A DNA stretch of 64,000 nucleotides, from the NCBI RefSeq assembly GCF_900111455.1, contig NZ_FOIE01000004.1, positions 62,001 through 126,000 on the forward strand, given 5' to 3'. The DNA is from Geodermatophilus poikilotrophus (lineage in GTDB: Bacteria; Actinomycetota; Actinomycetes; Mycobacteriales; Geodermatophilaceae). The position numbers were made by a program, and so were the translations under genes. The notes below the pieces were generated by a model, which saw nothing but the letters and a program-made list of their open reading frames with translations, had not been told where the DNA came from and did not search any database. This document shows positions 15,719-24,428 of the stretch, in pieces. Every line of letters begins with the position of its first letter. Position 1 is the first letter of the stretch.

Positions 15719-16051
15719 TCAGCCAGGGGAAGACGTCGGGCTCGTGGCCGGCTGCGGGATGTCGTGGAGGTGCTGGAGTACCTGCCGGTACGAGTCCACC
15801 AGACCGTTCCCGACGTAGCGCACGCCCTTCTTCCGCGCAGAAGGCCGCTACCAGTCGCTGGGCGCGCCGCAGGTTGGGCCTCGGCATGCTCGGGAAGAGG
15901 TGTGCTCCACCTGGTAGTTCAGACCGCCCAGGAGCAGGTCGACGAAGCGCCCGCCGCGGACGTTCCGGGAGGTGAGCACCTGGCGGCGCAGGTAGTCCCG
16001 TTCCTCTTCCGGGGTGAGGGCCGGCATCGCCGCGCCGGTCCGGTGGCTCAT
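15719..16051 (-). pseudogene. Fatty acid desaturase, C-terminal remnant with two frameshifts
   Basis: The minus strand from about 16030 encodes LTPEEERDYLRRQVLTSRN and LLLGGLNYQVEH, the hallmark end of membrane acyl-CoA desaturases including the last His box. One base is missing right after the EH codons; in the shifted frame the expected LFPSMPRPNLRRAQRLV follows. One extra base in a GAAGAAG run then shifts back to a frame reading YVGNGLVDSYRQVLQHL to a stop at 15719. The N-terminal two thirds with the first His boxes is absent. This is a truncated, inactive gene. Confidence 0.8.
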
Positions 16052-16068
16052 CCGGATCCGCGAGTGAT

Positions 16069-16320
16069 GTGCTGGAGGACATGGCGAAGGTGCTGAGGAT
16101 GGCCGGGACGGACCTCGTGTGGAAACTGGACCACTCCGTCGATCTGACGAGTTGCGCCGAGGAGCTCGTGACGGCTCGGGCGAGCAACCGATCCGTGACG
16201 CTCATGGCGCGGTTGCCGGGCCAGAGCGAGTTCGGTCACGTGACCCTGGCGACGGGACAGCTCGCGTGGTGGTCACTCGGCGAGGAGAGCGACCCGAGCG
16301 CGATGGGGTGGCGTCAGTGA
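16069..16320 (+). CDS. Small hypothetical protein
   Basis: An 83-codon frame with third positions strongly G/C, which suggests coding. The product has a VTLMARLPGQSEFGHV strand-rich centre, a single Cys and no membrane segment. I do not recognise a family. A GGAGG at 16074-16078 is too close to the ATG at 16081 to serve it well, so the start (GTG 16069 or a codon further in) is uncertain. It lies in the decayed island and may be a remnant. Confidence 0.35.
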   Translation: MLEDMAKVLRMAGTDLVWKLDHSVDLTSCAEELVTARASNRSVTLMARLPGQSEFGHVTLATGQLAWWSLGEESDPSAMGWRQ

Positions 16321-16570
16321 GTTCCTGAGGGCCCGAACTCCGGGGCGACGAGGAGAGCCTGTCGAGGGAGGGGGCGGGTCCCGGCCGGGAGGCACCAAGA
16401 GCGGATGGCCGCGCGTACGGGCAGAACCTGGAGGAAACGCCCGGTCAGGGACGACTGCGGACGTCCGGGCACTGGACGAGGCAGCAGTGGCGGCCGGGCC
16501 GGACCGATCTGCTGGACGGTCGGCGCTACCGAGCCGGCGCCACCACCGATAGCACATCGGGACCGCCGGC

Positions 16571-16792
16571 TCAGGAGGGTCGGCAGATGCAGCCTCGGGC
16601 GATGGCGGCCTTGAGGGTGGCGTGGCGGAACCGGGGTCCCAGCGAGTCGTGACGGGCCACCGGGTGCGGACAGGCGGCGCAGTCCGCTCGGTCCAGCGGC
16701 TGGGGTGCGCTGTCAGCGAGTTCCTGCATCCGCTCGGCCGGGGATCTGCTGTCGGCGGCGGCCAGTGTGCGTGCCTGTGCAGGGCGGGTCAT
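16571..16792 (-). CDS. Small RGCVC-type cysteine-rich protein
   Basis: A 73-residue protein with DCAACPHPVARHD in the middle and a C-terminal RGCICR motif, giving four Cys and two His that could hold zinc. It resembles the RGCVC family of small proteins common in Geodermatophilaceae, whose function is unknown. ATG 16792 starts the conserved part; an upstream ATG at 16849 would add an unrelated stretch. No partner gene is evident. It lies inside the tRNA-flanked island. Confidence 0.6.
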   Translation of the reverse strand: MTRPAQARTLAAADSRSPAERMQELADSAPQPLDRADCAACPHPVARHDSLGPRFRHATLKAAIARGCICRPS

Positions 16793-16957
16793 GACAGCCG
16801 CCTGACTCCGCCGTGATGTGGCGGGTAGAGGAAACGTCGGATCCAGCACGGCATCGGAGCGGGGTGCCAGGGGGGACCGCCACCGTCACGCTACGCCTGC
16901 CGACCCGCCGAGGCTGCTCGCCCCGGCGCGATCTACTCGTCCGCGCCACGCTCCCGC

Positions 16958-18025
16958 TCAGTCCTGGCGCGCCGACGACGCGGGACGCTCCACGGTGTAG
17001 GCGAGTTGCTCGAGCACCGCGGCGGCGGCCTCGGGGTCGTCGCGCACGGTCCGGCGCAGCTCCGGCGTCCCGGGCCCGGATTTCTCGAGCCGGCCGCGGC
17101 GGTCACGCAGCGGCACCGGCCACAGCGCCTGGATGGCGGCGTTCAGCTGTGCCCCCAGGATGATCGCCAGCGCGATGAAGAAGGTGGCCAGCAGGAACGC
17201 GATGGGTGCGGCCAGCGCGCCGTACGTGTAGCCGCTACCGGTCAACCAGTCGAGGTAGAGCCGCAGTCCGGTCGACCCGACGAGGAAGACCACCGCGGCG
17301 AGCAGAGCTCCCGGCAGCCCGCGGTACCACGGCGGCTTGAGCGGCAGCGCCACCCGGTACAGCGTCGTGAGCGCCAGCAGCAGCACGAGGCCGAGCACCG
17401 GGTAGTAGACCGTGTCGAAGGCCGTGCCCACGCCCCGTTGCCAGGAGTCGGGCAGCAGGGGCAGGACCCGCTCCGGCCCGAGCGCGAGGAGCGGCAGGGC
17501 GACGATCCCGGTGACGAGGCCGACGAGGTACATGATCATCGACAGGAGTCGTTGCCAGACGAGGTTGCGCACCTCGTACTGGTCGTAGGCGCGGGTGATG
17601 GCGTCGACGAACGAGGCCATCGCCGACGAGCCCGACCAGAACGAGAGGACGAACCCGATCGAGATGACCTCCGCACGGGCGGTGCTGAGGATGTCCTCGA
17701 CGGTCGGGGCGATGATCTCTTCGAGGGCGTTGCGGCTGAACACCCCGGCGGTGAGGTCGATGATCCACTGCTGCACCGCGGCGATGGTGTCGGGCCCGAA
17801 TGCGCCGCCGACGTAGCCGAGGATGCCGAAGAGTCCGAGGAGCAGCGGCGGCAGCGAGAGCGTCTGCCAGAACGCCGCGGCCGCCGACTCGGTGAAGATG
17901 TCGTCGTTCCAGGCGTTGCCCAACGTGCGGCTCATCAAGCGGTGGACGGCGCCCCGCCGTGATGCGGGTGCGGGATCCGTGGCCTCGTCGCCGGTGCCCG
18001 TTCCGTCGTTGCGCTCCGCCGGCAT
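16958..18025 (-). CDS. YihY/virulence factor BrkB family membrane protein
   Basis: A 355-residue integral membrane protein with about six long helices between residues 45 and 300, typical of YihY/BrkB proteins (once misnamed RNase BN). The loop WSGSSAMASFVDAITRAYD and the AYGAL-like TYGALAAPIAFLLATFF segment are family features. The C-terminal 45 residues are charged and cytoplasmic. Function in this family is not established. ATG 18025 is chosen to avoid a low-complexity extension; the ribosome site is weak and an ATG at about 18064 is possible. It is intact although its island neighbours are broken. Confidence 0.82.
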   Translation of the reverse strand: MPAERNDGTGTGDEATDPAPASRRGAVHRLMSRTLGNAWNDDIFTESAAAAFWQTLSLPPLLLGLFGILGYVGGAFGPDTIAAVQQWIIDLTAGVFSRNALEEIIAPTVEDILSTARAEVISIGFVLSFWSGSSAMASFVDAITRAYDQYEVRNLVWQRLLSMIMYLVGLVTGIVALPLLALGPERVLPLLPDSWQRGVGTAFDTVYYPVLGLVLLLALTTLYRVALPLKPPWYRGLPGALLAAVVFLVGSTGLRLYLDWLTGSGYTYGALAAPIAFLLATFFIALAIILGAQLNAAIQALWPVPLRDRRGRLEKSGPGTPELRRTVRDDPEAAAAVLEQLAYTVERPASSARQD

Positions 18026-18217
18026 CGTCCAAGCATGCAGGTGCGGTCGCCGGCCGGCCGTCATTCCGTTCGCCGGTCGTGGCTGCGGGGCGTGGTCGTC
18101 CGCCGGGCCACCACGGAGTCCGCCACCGGTCTGCAGCAGTCGGCACGACGTCCGTCCACCGTCGACGACGCGCGACGTCCATCGACGGCACGGGTGCCCC
18201 TGGAGGCCCGGGTACCT

Positions 18218-18508
18218 GCTCCGACGTCGGTCGCCGACGTCGCCGCCGCCGCTCATGCGTTGGCCGACGTCGTCTTCGCCACTCGCCGGTACACCGACGT
18301 GTTCGAGCGGGGACAGCGCACCACACCGTTCTGCCCGGCCGCCGGGATCCAGCGTCGACTGCTGCCGGCCTCCTGCACCTGCGAGGCCGGGCAGCTCGCC
18401 CTCGCGGACTGGCTGGAACCGGCGGCGTCAGTGGGCGGTGACACCTCCGACCACACGCTCAACCGGGACGCGCTGCACGTCGCGATCACCGGTGCCGTCG
18501 CCGCCTGA
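18218..18508 (+). pseudogene. PP2C/SpoIIE-type phosphatase fragment
   Basis: The frame ending at 18508 reads TRRYTDVFERGQRTTPF, then IQRRLLPASCTCEAGQ and LADWLEPAASVGGDT, matching the entry of the SpoIIE-type PP2C domain of RsbU-like phosphatases. It stops just after AITGAVAA where the intact family continues with the metal-binding domain. Several family residues are changed as well (for example DTFDF is DTSDH). It is a truncated remnant that overlaps no intact gene. The codons before 18218 do not match the family. Confidence 0.6.
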
Positions 18509-18825
18509 CACGCCGGAGCTGCCTTGACGCCTCGATGTGACCCCGATCACTGTTGTGCGGGGAGGGCGCAGTCGATGTGAACGGCCACCCAGAGCCAGGT
18601 GGAGCAACCAGACGCAGCCCGACGACCGGGACTGCCCGCCACCGGCCGGGGGTGGGAGTGATCACCGCGCTGGATCGGCGGTGCCACGAGACGGCCTCGA
18701 CCTCGATGGGCCCCGCGGAGGTCGTGGATCGCAGACCACGGACGTCTCGTCAGCTGTGCCGGAGCCGCTCGCGGCGCACGTGCCGGCTGTGCCGCTCCCG
18801 GCATCGATCAGGAGGGGGTCCGGCA
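18509..18825. other. Non-coding stretch before the acetate transporter
   Basis: About 317 bp with no supported gene. The right end holds the GGAGGGGG ribosome site of the transporter; nothing else was recognised. Confidence 0.5.
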
Positions 18826-19527
18826 GTGGCAGTCAACGCAGCACCCGACACCGATACGAGGACCGCACGAGGGGGCAGTGAGTTCCTCGCCGACCTGAGC
18901 GACCCGACGGCCGGCCGAGTGGCCATGGCGAGGGAGCTCGCCTCGGAGAACGTGCGGATGATCGCCGACCCTGCGCCCCTGGGTCTCGGCTGCTTCGCGC
19001 TGACGACGTTCCTGCTGAGCCTGTTCAACGCAGGACTGTTGCCGGCGGCCGGCGAGCCGATCGTCTTCGGCGTCGCACTCGCCTACGGGGGCGCGATCCA
19101 GGTGCTCGCCGGCATGTGGGAGTTCCGGAAGGGCAACGTCTTCGGGGCGACCGCTTTCAGCTCCTACGGCGCCTTCTGGCTGTCGTTCTGGGCGTTCGTC
19201 ACCTTCTACGCGGCCGACATCCCGGACGCCGATGACCGGGCGACCGTCGTCGGCTGGTACCTCATCAGCTGGGGCATCTTCACGGTGGTCATGTGGGTCG
19301 CCTCCCTGCGTACCACCGCGGTGCTGGCCCTGCTCTTCACCCTCCTTGCTGCGACGTTCTTCGTGCTGGGGGCCGGGGACGTGGCGCACAACGAGGGCCT
19401 GACCACGTTCGGCGGCTATCTGGGCCTCGTGACCGCTGCCGTCGCCTGGTACGCGTGCCTGGCCGGGGTCAGCGCGTCCACCTTCGGACGGGTGGTGCTG
19501 CCGAACCCGCCGCTGTACAGGCTGTGA
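18826..19527 (+). CDS. Acetate uptake transporter (GPR1/FUN34/SatP family)
   Basis: A 233-residue protein with six membrane helices. The family signature appears as DPAPLGLGCFALTTFLLS near residue 47, the equivalent of NPAPLGL in SatP/YaaH, followed by FNAGLLP. These proteins carry acetate or succinate across the membrane. GTG 18826 is fixed by a GGAGGGGG ribosome site 7 nt upstream; longer in-frame starts lack one. A hydrophilic N-terminal stretch of about 40 residues precedes the first helix. It is intact and is the last gene before the truncated tRNA. Confidence 0.88.
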   Translation: MAVNAAPDTDTRTARGGSEFLADLSDPTAGRVAMARELASENVRMIADPAPLGLGCFALTTFLLSLFNAGLLPAAGEPIVFGVALAYGGAIQVLAGMWEFRKGNVFGATAFSSYGAFWLSFWAFVTFYAADIPDADDRATVVGWYLISWGIFTVVMWVASLRTTAVLALLFTLLAATFFVLGAGDVAHNEGLTTFGGYLGLVTAAVAWYACLAGVSASTFGRVVLPNPPLYRL

Positions 19528-19689
19528 CCCCGTCCGGCGGTCAGCTGATCGACCGCCCGTCGGTCGTCGCAGGCGTGGCTGCGATCGAGCGCATCCCGGG
19601 TCGGGCGTCGCAGTGCACGGCAGTCCGTGTCTGCTGCTGGAGCGGCACTCGGAACGGCTGTGGACCTCTACGAACGGGATCACGACGGC

Positions 19690-19733
19690 CTGGCAGTGCG
19701 GGGGGCGGGGGTTCGAGTCCCCTCGGCTCCACC
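19690..19733 (+). repeat. Truncated tRNA-Ala 3' copy (candidate att site)
   Basis: Matches positions 14912-14955 of the tRNA-Ala region at 40 of 44 bases, from the anticodon loop through GTTCGAGTCCCCT to the acceptor end. The 5' half of a tRNA is missing and the anticodon stem cannot form, so it is not a working tRNA. Confidence 0.7.
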
Positions 19734-19803
19734 AGGTCGGCGGCCTCGTCCGGACCGGTGGGGGAGACGGACCGGTGCACCGGGGCGGCGGCGCCACCGC
19801 CGC

Positions 19804-20613
19804 TCATGACACCGGTCCCTCGGGGTGCGGCGTCGCCCGGATCCGGACCTCGGCGTCCGGGGAGTCGGCCGCGACGGCGGTGAGCAGCCGGCCGAGCAGC
19901 GGGGTGGCGCCGCGGACGGTCAGCCCCGGCGGTGGACCGGCAGCGGCCACCAGGGCGTCGGCGGCGGAGACGTCGAGGACGTGCAGGTCGCTCACGTCCC
20001 ACACGCGTGAGCCGCCGTCCTGACCTGCGGTGGCAGCCAGCACCGCCCGGAGGGCCTCGGTGTTGCTGCCGTCCAGCTCACCGGTCAGCCGCAGCGCCTC
20101 GCCGCGTCGGCTCAGCCGGAACGAGTCGTCGTCGTAGGCGGCGGGCGCGTGCACCCGCTCGTCGTGCAGGGAGTCGAGCGCGGCCTCCCGCTGGGACCCG
20201 AGCAGCGAGGAGAGGTAGGGGCACAGCACGGTCAGGGGACGGGTCCGTGCCAGCTCGTCGACGACCGGCTCGAACGGACCGGCCCCGGGCTCGGTGATCG
20301 CCCCGCTGAACCGGACGCCGGGGAAGCCGTCGTCCAGGGCCGAGTCCACCGACGCCACGAGCGCGGCCGGGTCGGGAGGGACGGCGCGCAGGGCGGCCCG
20401 GCCGCGGTCGGGGCAGGCGCCCAGCTCGACCCCCGCCCGCTGCAGGCGTCGTCGCACGTTCTCGTCGGGGGCGCCCATCCCGGCCAGCAGGACGCAGTCC
20501 CCCTGCTGCAGCCCGTCCAGGACGAAGTCCCCGACGACCTCCTCGTGGGCCAGCTCGCTGTCCAGCACCACCCAGCCGTGCTGTCCTCGAGTGGTGGCCT
20601 CCGCCGCCGTCAT
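19804..20613 (-). CDS. MEDS and STAS domain regulatory protein
   Basis: A 269-residue soluble protein. Residues 10-165 resemble the MEDS sensory domain (VVGDFVLDGLQQGDCVLLAG near 30; GFPGVRFSGAITEPG later). The C-terminal 90 residues look like a STAS domain (LRLTGELDGSNTEALRAVL, then VWDVSDLHVLDVSAADALV), where the Ser in SAAD could be the switch residue. Such proteins act in sigma-B-like or light/stress signalling by partner switching. The start overlaps the stop of the upstream GAF-ANTAR gene (ATGA), so the two are co-translated. The signal is unknown. Confidence 0.78.
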   Translation of the reverse strand: MTAAEATTRGQHGWVVLDSELAHEEVVGDFVLDGLQQGDCVLLAGMGAPDENVRRRLQRAGVELGACPDRGRAALRAVPPDPAALVASVDSALDDGFPGVRFSGAITEPGAGPFEPVVDELARTRPLTVLCPYLSSLLGSQREAALDSLHDERVHAPAAYDDDSFRLSRRGEALRLTGELDGSNTEALRAVLAATAGQDGGSRVWDVSDLHVLDVSAADALVAAAGPPPGLTVRGATPLLGRLLTAVAADSPDAEVRIRATPHPEGPVS

Positions 20614-21374
20614 CGGGCGGTACCCGAGCCACCGCGCGGCTGCGGCGTCTCGCCGGTCTCGGTCACCAGTTCGGCCACGTCGCGCAGCCTGCGGTGGGTC
20701 TCCTGCGAGGCCCGGGCGAGGATGTCGAAGGCGGCGTCGGCGGTGATCCGGTGGCGCTCCATGAGCACCCCCTTGGCCTGCCCGATGACGTCGCGGCTCT
20801 CGAGCCCGCGGTTGAGGTGGACGGCGCGCTGCACGGCGGCCAGGGCCAGCGCGGCGTGCGCGGCCACCGGCTCGAGCAGCCGCCTGCCCGCGCCGGACCA
20901 GTCGGCCGGCTCCGGCGCGTAGACCGACAGGGCGCCGAGGACGGCGGTGCCGGTATCCAGCGGCAGGCACACCGCCGACCGGACGCCGTGGTCGCGCGCG
21001 GCGTCCCTGAACCGCGGCCACGGGGCGGTGCGCAGGTCGTCGCCGGCGGTGGTCCGGCCGGCCAGCGCCTCCGGCAGCGGGCCCTCGCCGGCGGTCAGCT
21101 GCACGGTGTCGAGCCAGGCCCGGGGCCCGGTCGGGTCCGGAGCCGGCAGGGGACGGCGGCCGGGACCGAGGCGGGTGACGGTCACCGAGACACCTGCAGG
21201 CAGCAGGACCGCCACCGACCGGGCCACCGACCGGGCGACGGCGTCCTCGTCGGGCTCGGCGTGCCACGCCCGGGCGGCGGAGACCAGCCACGGGGACGGC
21301 GCCGCATCAGGCAGCCCGGGGAGTTCCGGGGACCGCGGTGGCGGGGGTGAGAAGGACCTGGTCGCAGACTGCAC
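20610..21374 (-). CDS. GAF and ANTAR domain transcription antitermination regulator
   Basis: A 254-residue protein with a GAF domain (about 40-185; VCLPLDTGTAVLGALSVYAP is its core strand pair) and a C-terminal ANTAR domain (about 190-245: LESRDVIGQAKGVLMERH, AFDILARASQETHRRLRDVA). ANTAR domains bind RNA hairpins to prevent termination. GTG 21374 has GGAGGT 7 nt upstream. It is the first gene of a two-gene unit with the MEDS-STAS protein. The ligand of the GAF domain cannot be read from the sequence. Confidence 0.9.
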   Translation of the reverse strand: MQSATRSFSPPPPRSPELPGLPDAAPSPWLVSAARAWHAEPDEDAVARSVARSVAVLLPAGVSVTVTRLGPGRRPLPAPDPTGPRAWLDTVQLTAGEGPLPEALAGRTTAGDDLRTAPWPRFRDAARDHGVRSAVCLPLDTGTAVLGALSVYAPEPADWSGAGRRLLEPVAAHAALALAAVQRAVHLNRGLESRDVIGQAKGVLMERHRITADAAFDILARASQETHRRLRDVAELVTETGETPQPRGGSGTAR

Positions 21375-21526
21375 TGCGAGACCTCCGGACCGGGGCTTCT
21401 CCCGGTGAGCTGGGTCGTCCGGTCCGTCTTCTCGAACCGGCGTTGCTTCCTGTCGCTCACGGTACCGCCGGGTCCCGGTGGCTCCCGCAGGCCCGCACCG
21501 GTGTCCCCTCGCCCGGCGGTGCGGGG

Positions 21527-21907
21527 TCAGGAGGGGTCGAACCAGGTGACCCGGTCCGGGTCCGCGGAGAACGGGTTGGCCCACTCCGACGGCGTGCCGG
21601 TGATCGGCTGGGCGTCGGTCACGACGACGAACGGCGGGCCCGGGTAGACGGCCAGCACCCGCGTGGACGACGCCAGCGTCTCGGTGCGCTCGACGACCTC
21701 CCCGCGGCGCAGCTGCTGCGTCGTCCGCTGCCCGCGCAGCTCCGCACCGACCTCGGCGACCCATCGGGCGCCGTCCTGGAGGAAGGCGATCGCCTGGACG
21801 CGCCGTCCCGGGGGAGCGGGCTCGCACCCGGCGAACTCCGCGAGGGCCTCGTAGAGCCGCTCCGCCTGCTCGTCGTCGCTCGCCCGCGGGAGGAAGAAGG
21901 CCACCAT
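21527..21907 (-). CDS. Hypothetical protein
   Basis: A 126-residue soluble protein with no family I recognise. It starts MVAFFLPRASDDEQAERLYE, has a central GARWVAEVGAEL strand pair, and ends with a PFSADPDRVTWFDPS tail. An alpha-beta fold is likely. The ATG at 21907 gives the most compact protein; the ribosome site is weak and longer frames upstream run into the divergent symporter's promoter. It stands alone between the GAF-ANTAR gene and the symporter. Confidence 0.6.
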   Translation of the reverse strand: MVAFFLPRASDDEQAERLYEALAEFAGCEPAPPGRRVQAIAFLQDGARWVAEVGAELRGQRTTQQLRRGEVVERTETLASSTRVLAVYPGPPFVVVTDAQPITGTPSEWANPFSADPDRVTWFDPS

Positions 21908-22013
21908 GCCCGCATCTTCGCCGTCGGCACCGACGACTCCCGGGTGGTGGTGCCCATACCAGTACCGACACTGTGGTTGTCGCTCCCGCAACCCGCTGTG
22001 ACAGTGGACCCCC

Positions 22014-22976
22014 GTGGACAGCATCGCCGCCCTGGGCGCGTTCGTCGGGCGCTGGTTCGCCCTCATCGTCGTGGTGGCCGGCGGCACCGCGCTGGCGACG
22101 CCGGACACCTTCGCCTCGGGGAGCGCGCTGGTCCCGTACTTCCTGATGGTGGTCATGCTCGGCATGGGGATGACCCTGCGCGGGTCGGACTTCGCGATCG
22201 TGGCGCGGCGGCCGTGGGCGCTGCTGCTCGGCGTGGCCGCGCAGTACGTGGTCATGCCCGGGGTGGCCTGGCTGCTGACCCAGGTGTTGAGCCTGCCCCC
22301 GGCGATCGCCGCCGGCGTCGTCCTCGTCGGGGCCGCTCCGGGCGGGACGGCGTCCAACGTCATGGTCTACCTGGCCAAGGGGGACACGGCCCTCTCCGTC
22401 GCGATGACCTCGGTGTCGACCCTGCTGGCCCCGCTCCTCACGCCGCTGCTGGTCCTGTGGCTGGCGGGGGAGTACCTGCCGGTCGACGCCGGGGGCCTGT
22501 TCACCTCGATCGTGCAGATCGTCCTCGTGCCGGTCCTGCTCGGGCTGGTCCTGCGCCTCGTCGTCCCCCGGCTGGTCGAGCGCGTCCTCCCGGCGCTGCC
22601 GCTGGTCTCCGTCGTCGGGATCGCCGCCGTCGTGGTGGTCGTCGTCGCCGGCAGCGCGGACACGATCACCTCGGTGGGCTTCGTGGTCGTCCTCGCGGTC
22701 GTGCTGCACAACGGTCTCGGCCTGGCCCTCGGGTACGCCATCGCGCGTGCCTGCGGCATGGACGTCTCGGCCCGGCGGGCCATCAGCATCGAGGTCGGCA
22801 TGCAGAACTCGGGGTTGGCCGCGGGCCTCGCCACGGTGCACTTCAGCCCCGCGGCCGCGCTGCCGGCGGCCGTCTTCTCGGTCTGGCACAACGTGTCCGG
22901 GTCGCTGCTGGCCGGCCACTGGGCTCGCCGGGACCCCGCCGCCGATCGCGACGAGGCGCTGGTGCGCGAGCGCTGA
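22014..22976 (+). CDS. Bile acid:sodium symporter family protein
   Basis: A 320-residue protein with ten membrane helices of the BASS/PanS type. Family landmarks are FLMVVMLGMGMTLRGSDF (end of helix 2), VLVGAAPGGTASNVMVYLA (first crossover) and ISIEVGMQNSGLAAGLAT (second crossover with the Gln-Asn-Ser sodium site). It should import an organic anion with sodium; the substrate is unknown, ketopantoate-like acids being one option. The GTG start follows a GACAGT hexamer by 8 nt, so the mRNA may be leaderless. It stands alone. Confidence 0.9.
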   Translation: MDSIAALGAFVGRWFALIVVVAGGTALATPDTFASGSALVPYFLMVVMLGMGMTLRGSDFAIVARRPWALLLGVAAQYVVMPGVAWLLTQVLSLPPAIAAGVVLVGAAPGGTASNVMVYLAKGDTALSVAMTSVSTLLAPLLTPLLVLWLAGEYLPVDAGGLFTSIVQIVLVPVLLGLVLRLVVPRLVERVLPALPLVSVVGIAAVVVVVVAGSADTITSVGFVVVLAVVLHNGLGLALGYAIARACGMDVSARRAISIEVGMQNSGLAAGLATVHFSPAAALPAAVFSVWHNVSGSLLAGHWARRDPAADRDEALVRER

Positions 22977-22995
22977 CGCGGGCGCCCCGGGCGGG

Positions 22996-23343
22996 TCAGC
23001 CCGCGCGCGACGACCGCTGCTCGGTGCGGTGCGTCCGGTTGTGGACCCACAGCACGAGGCAGCGCAGGGCGGCGTAGCCCTCGGCGGAGGCGTAGCCCTG
23101 CTCGAAGCGCGCGGCCTCGACCAGCTCGTCGCTGTCGACGCTCCCGCCGGCGGCGAAGCGGTCCAGCACCTCGCCGGACAGCGACGTGCTGCGGAACAGC
23201 CGCGCGATGCCGAGCGCCACCGGGTCGGACACGGTGAGGCTGAACGGCGGGTGCTTCAGCGCCGCCCGGCGGTCGAGCAGCTGGGCGACCTCGCTGTACA
23301 CCTGCACGTCCGTGGCAGGCAGCCCTCGAGCGGCGATCTTCAA
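22996..23343 (-). CDS. Hypothetical protein
   Basis: A 115-residue soluble, mostly helical protein that I cannot assign. It opens MKIAARGLPATDVQVYSEVA, contains FSLTVSDPVALGIARLF and ends in Arg/Ser-rich residues. A TTG start at 23343 is chosen because GAGGAGA sits 6 nt upstream; an ATG at 23385 lacks a ribosome site. It converges on the symporter gene 19 nt away. Confidence 0.55.
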   Translation of the reverse strand: MKIAARGLPATDVQVYSEVAQLLDRRAALKHPPFSLTVSDPVALGIARLFRSTSLSGEVLDRFAAGGSVDSDELVEAARFEQGYASAEGYAALRCLVLWVHNRTHRTEQRSSRAG

Positions 23344-23457
23344 CGACGTCTCCTCGCTGGTCCGGTGTCCTCCGGGGGAGTGCATCGGCCGCTGCCGGCC
23401 GGTGTTGACCCGGGACGGGTGCGCCCCTCCCTCCGGGTGAGGCGACGTCCGGTGCGG

Positions 23458-23751
23458 TCAGGGCAGCCGGATGGGCACCACGGGCGCCGGCGCGTGCGCC
23501 TGCGGCTGGGTCCCCGAGCCGCCGAGGCCCTGCGGGTCGGCGTCCTCACCGCGGTCGAGCACGTAGCAGGCCGCGATCACGCCGGCGCGGTCCTCGACGA
23601 TCCGTCCGATGACCTGGTCGACGGTCTCGCGGACGCAGTAGGAGCTGCCGTCGGTCGTGATGACGACGGTGTCGTACCCGCCCTCGACCCGTTCGATGTG
23701 GTCCGGGTCCAGGCGGCAGCGCTCGCCGGTGCGTCGGGTCAGACCGATCAT
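23458..23751 (-). CDS. FlbD-like protein, orphan
   Basis: A 97-residue protein whose first 60 residues match the flagellar FlbD/SwrD family: MIGLTRRTGERCRLDPDHIE, then DTVVITTDGSSYCVRETVDQ. The last 35 residues are Pro/Ala-rich and variable. In flagellated bacteria FlbD-like proteins affect flagellar torque, but no flagellar gene is visible in this window, so the role here is open. The conserved core makes the start at 23751 secure. It is divergent from the methyltransferase gene. Confidence 0.7.
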   Translation of the reverse strand: MIGLTRRTGERCRLDPDHIERVEGGYDTVVITTDGSSYCVRETVDQVIGRIVEDRAGVIAACYVLDRGEDADPQGLGGSGTQPQAHAPAPVVPIRLP

Positions 23752-23897
23752 GGCGGTCCTCCTGCTGAGCGGGGCAGCGGGCCCCGGGGGCTCCCTCGGG
23801 AGTGAGGTGCCGGTTCCTTCGACGTGGTGGCTCCCGTGGTTGAGCGCGGGTCCTCGGGCACCCGACCCGTCGGGGTGAGGGACCTACCGTGGGCGGC

Positions 23898-24428
23898 GTG
23901 GGTGCCTCGGCGCGACTCGGCTGGGCCGCCGGTGTGGTGGCGCCGCGACCCGGCGAGCGGGTGTTGGAGGTGGGCTGCGGCCACGGCGTCCTCGTGGCCC
24001 TGCTCGCCGAGCGGGCGGGCGAGGTGGTCGGCGTCGACCGCTCACCGACCATGGTCACCGCGGCCGGCCGACGCAACCGCGCGGCGGTCGAGGCCCGCCG
24101 GGTCCGGTTGCAGGCGGCAGCCCTGCACGAGGCCGACCTCGGCCCGCACCCCTTCGACGTCGTCGTGTCGTTCAACGTGCGGGCCCTCTGCGACCCGGCT
24201 CAGGAGGTGACCTGGGACGTCGTCTCGCGGGTCCTCGCGCCGGCGGGCCGGGTGGTGGTGGCCTCCTCGGTGATGACGCCGGGGGCCGAGGGCGACGTCG
24301 TCGCGACCGTCGCCCGGCTGGCCGGCGACCGCGGTCTGGCCGTCGTCGCGGTGCACCGGGGCGCGACGGCGCCGTTCGCGTCCGTCGCGGTCGAGTTGCG
24401 CCGTCCCGCCGACGCGGACCGCGGCTGA
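23898..24428 (+). CDS. Class I SAM-dependent methyltransferase
   Basis: A 176-residue Rossmann methyltransferase. Motif I is VLEVGCGHGVLVALLAERA, the acidic residue of motif II is in VVGVDRSPTMV, and motif IV is FDVVVSFNVRAL. The substrate is unknown. GTG 23898 is preferred to the in-frame GTG at 23889 because a TACCGT -10 hexamer (23885-23890) ends 7 nt before it, so transcription should start at the codon itself. The gene stands alone and is followed by the OmpR-type regulator. Confidence 0.8.
   Translation: MGASARLGWAAGVVAPRPGERVLEVGCGHGVLVALLAERAGEVVGVDRSPTMVTAAGRRNRAAVEARRVRLQAAALHEADLGPHPFDVVVSFNVRALCDPAQEVTWDVVSRVLAPAGRVVVASSVMTPGAEGDVVATVARLAGDRGLAVVAVHRGATAPFASVAVELRRPADADRG

Larger units (their letters stand above)
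14955..19689. mobile_element. Decayed genomic island inserted at tRNA-Ala
   Basis: The segment lies between an intact tRNA-Ala and a truncated copy of that tRNA's 3' half. It holds broken genes (IS256 transposase start, desaturase end, PP2C phosphatase piece), low coding density and two intact membrane-protein genes. No integrase or excisionase was found, so it would no longer be self-mobile. Confidence 0.55.

Noticed and set aside
15184-15975. A 263-codon plus-strand open frame in the island.
   Set aside because: It runs antisense to the desaturase remnant and has no family similarity; third-position bias does not favour it.
19690-19733. Looks at first like a second tRNA gene.
   Set aside because: Only the 3' half is present; no matching acceptor 5' strand, D arm or anticodon stem can be formed.
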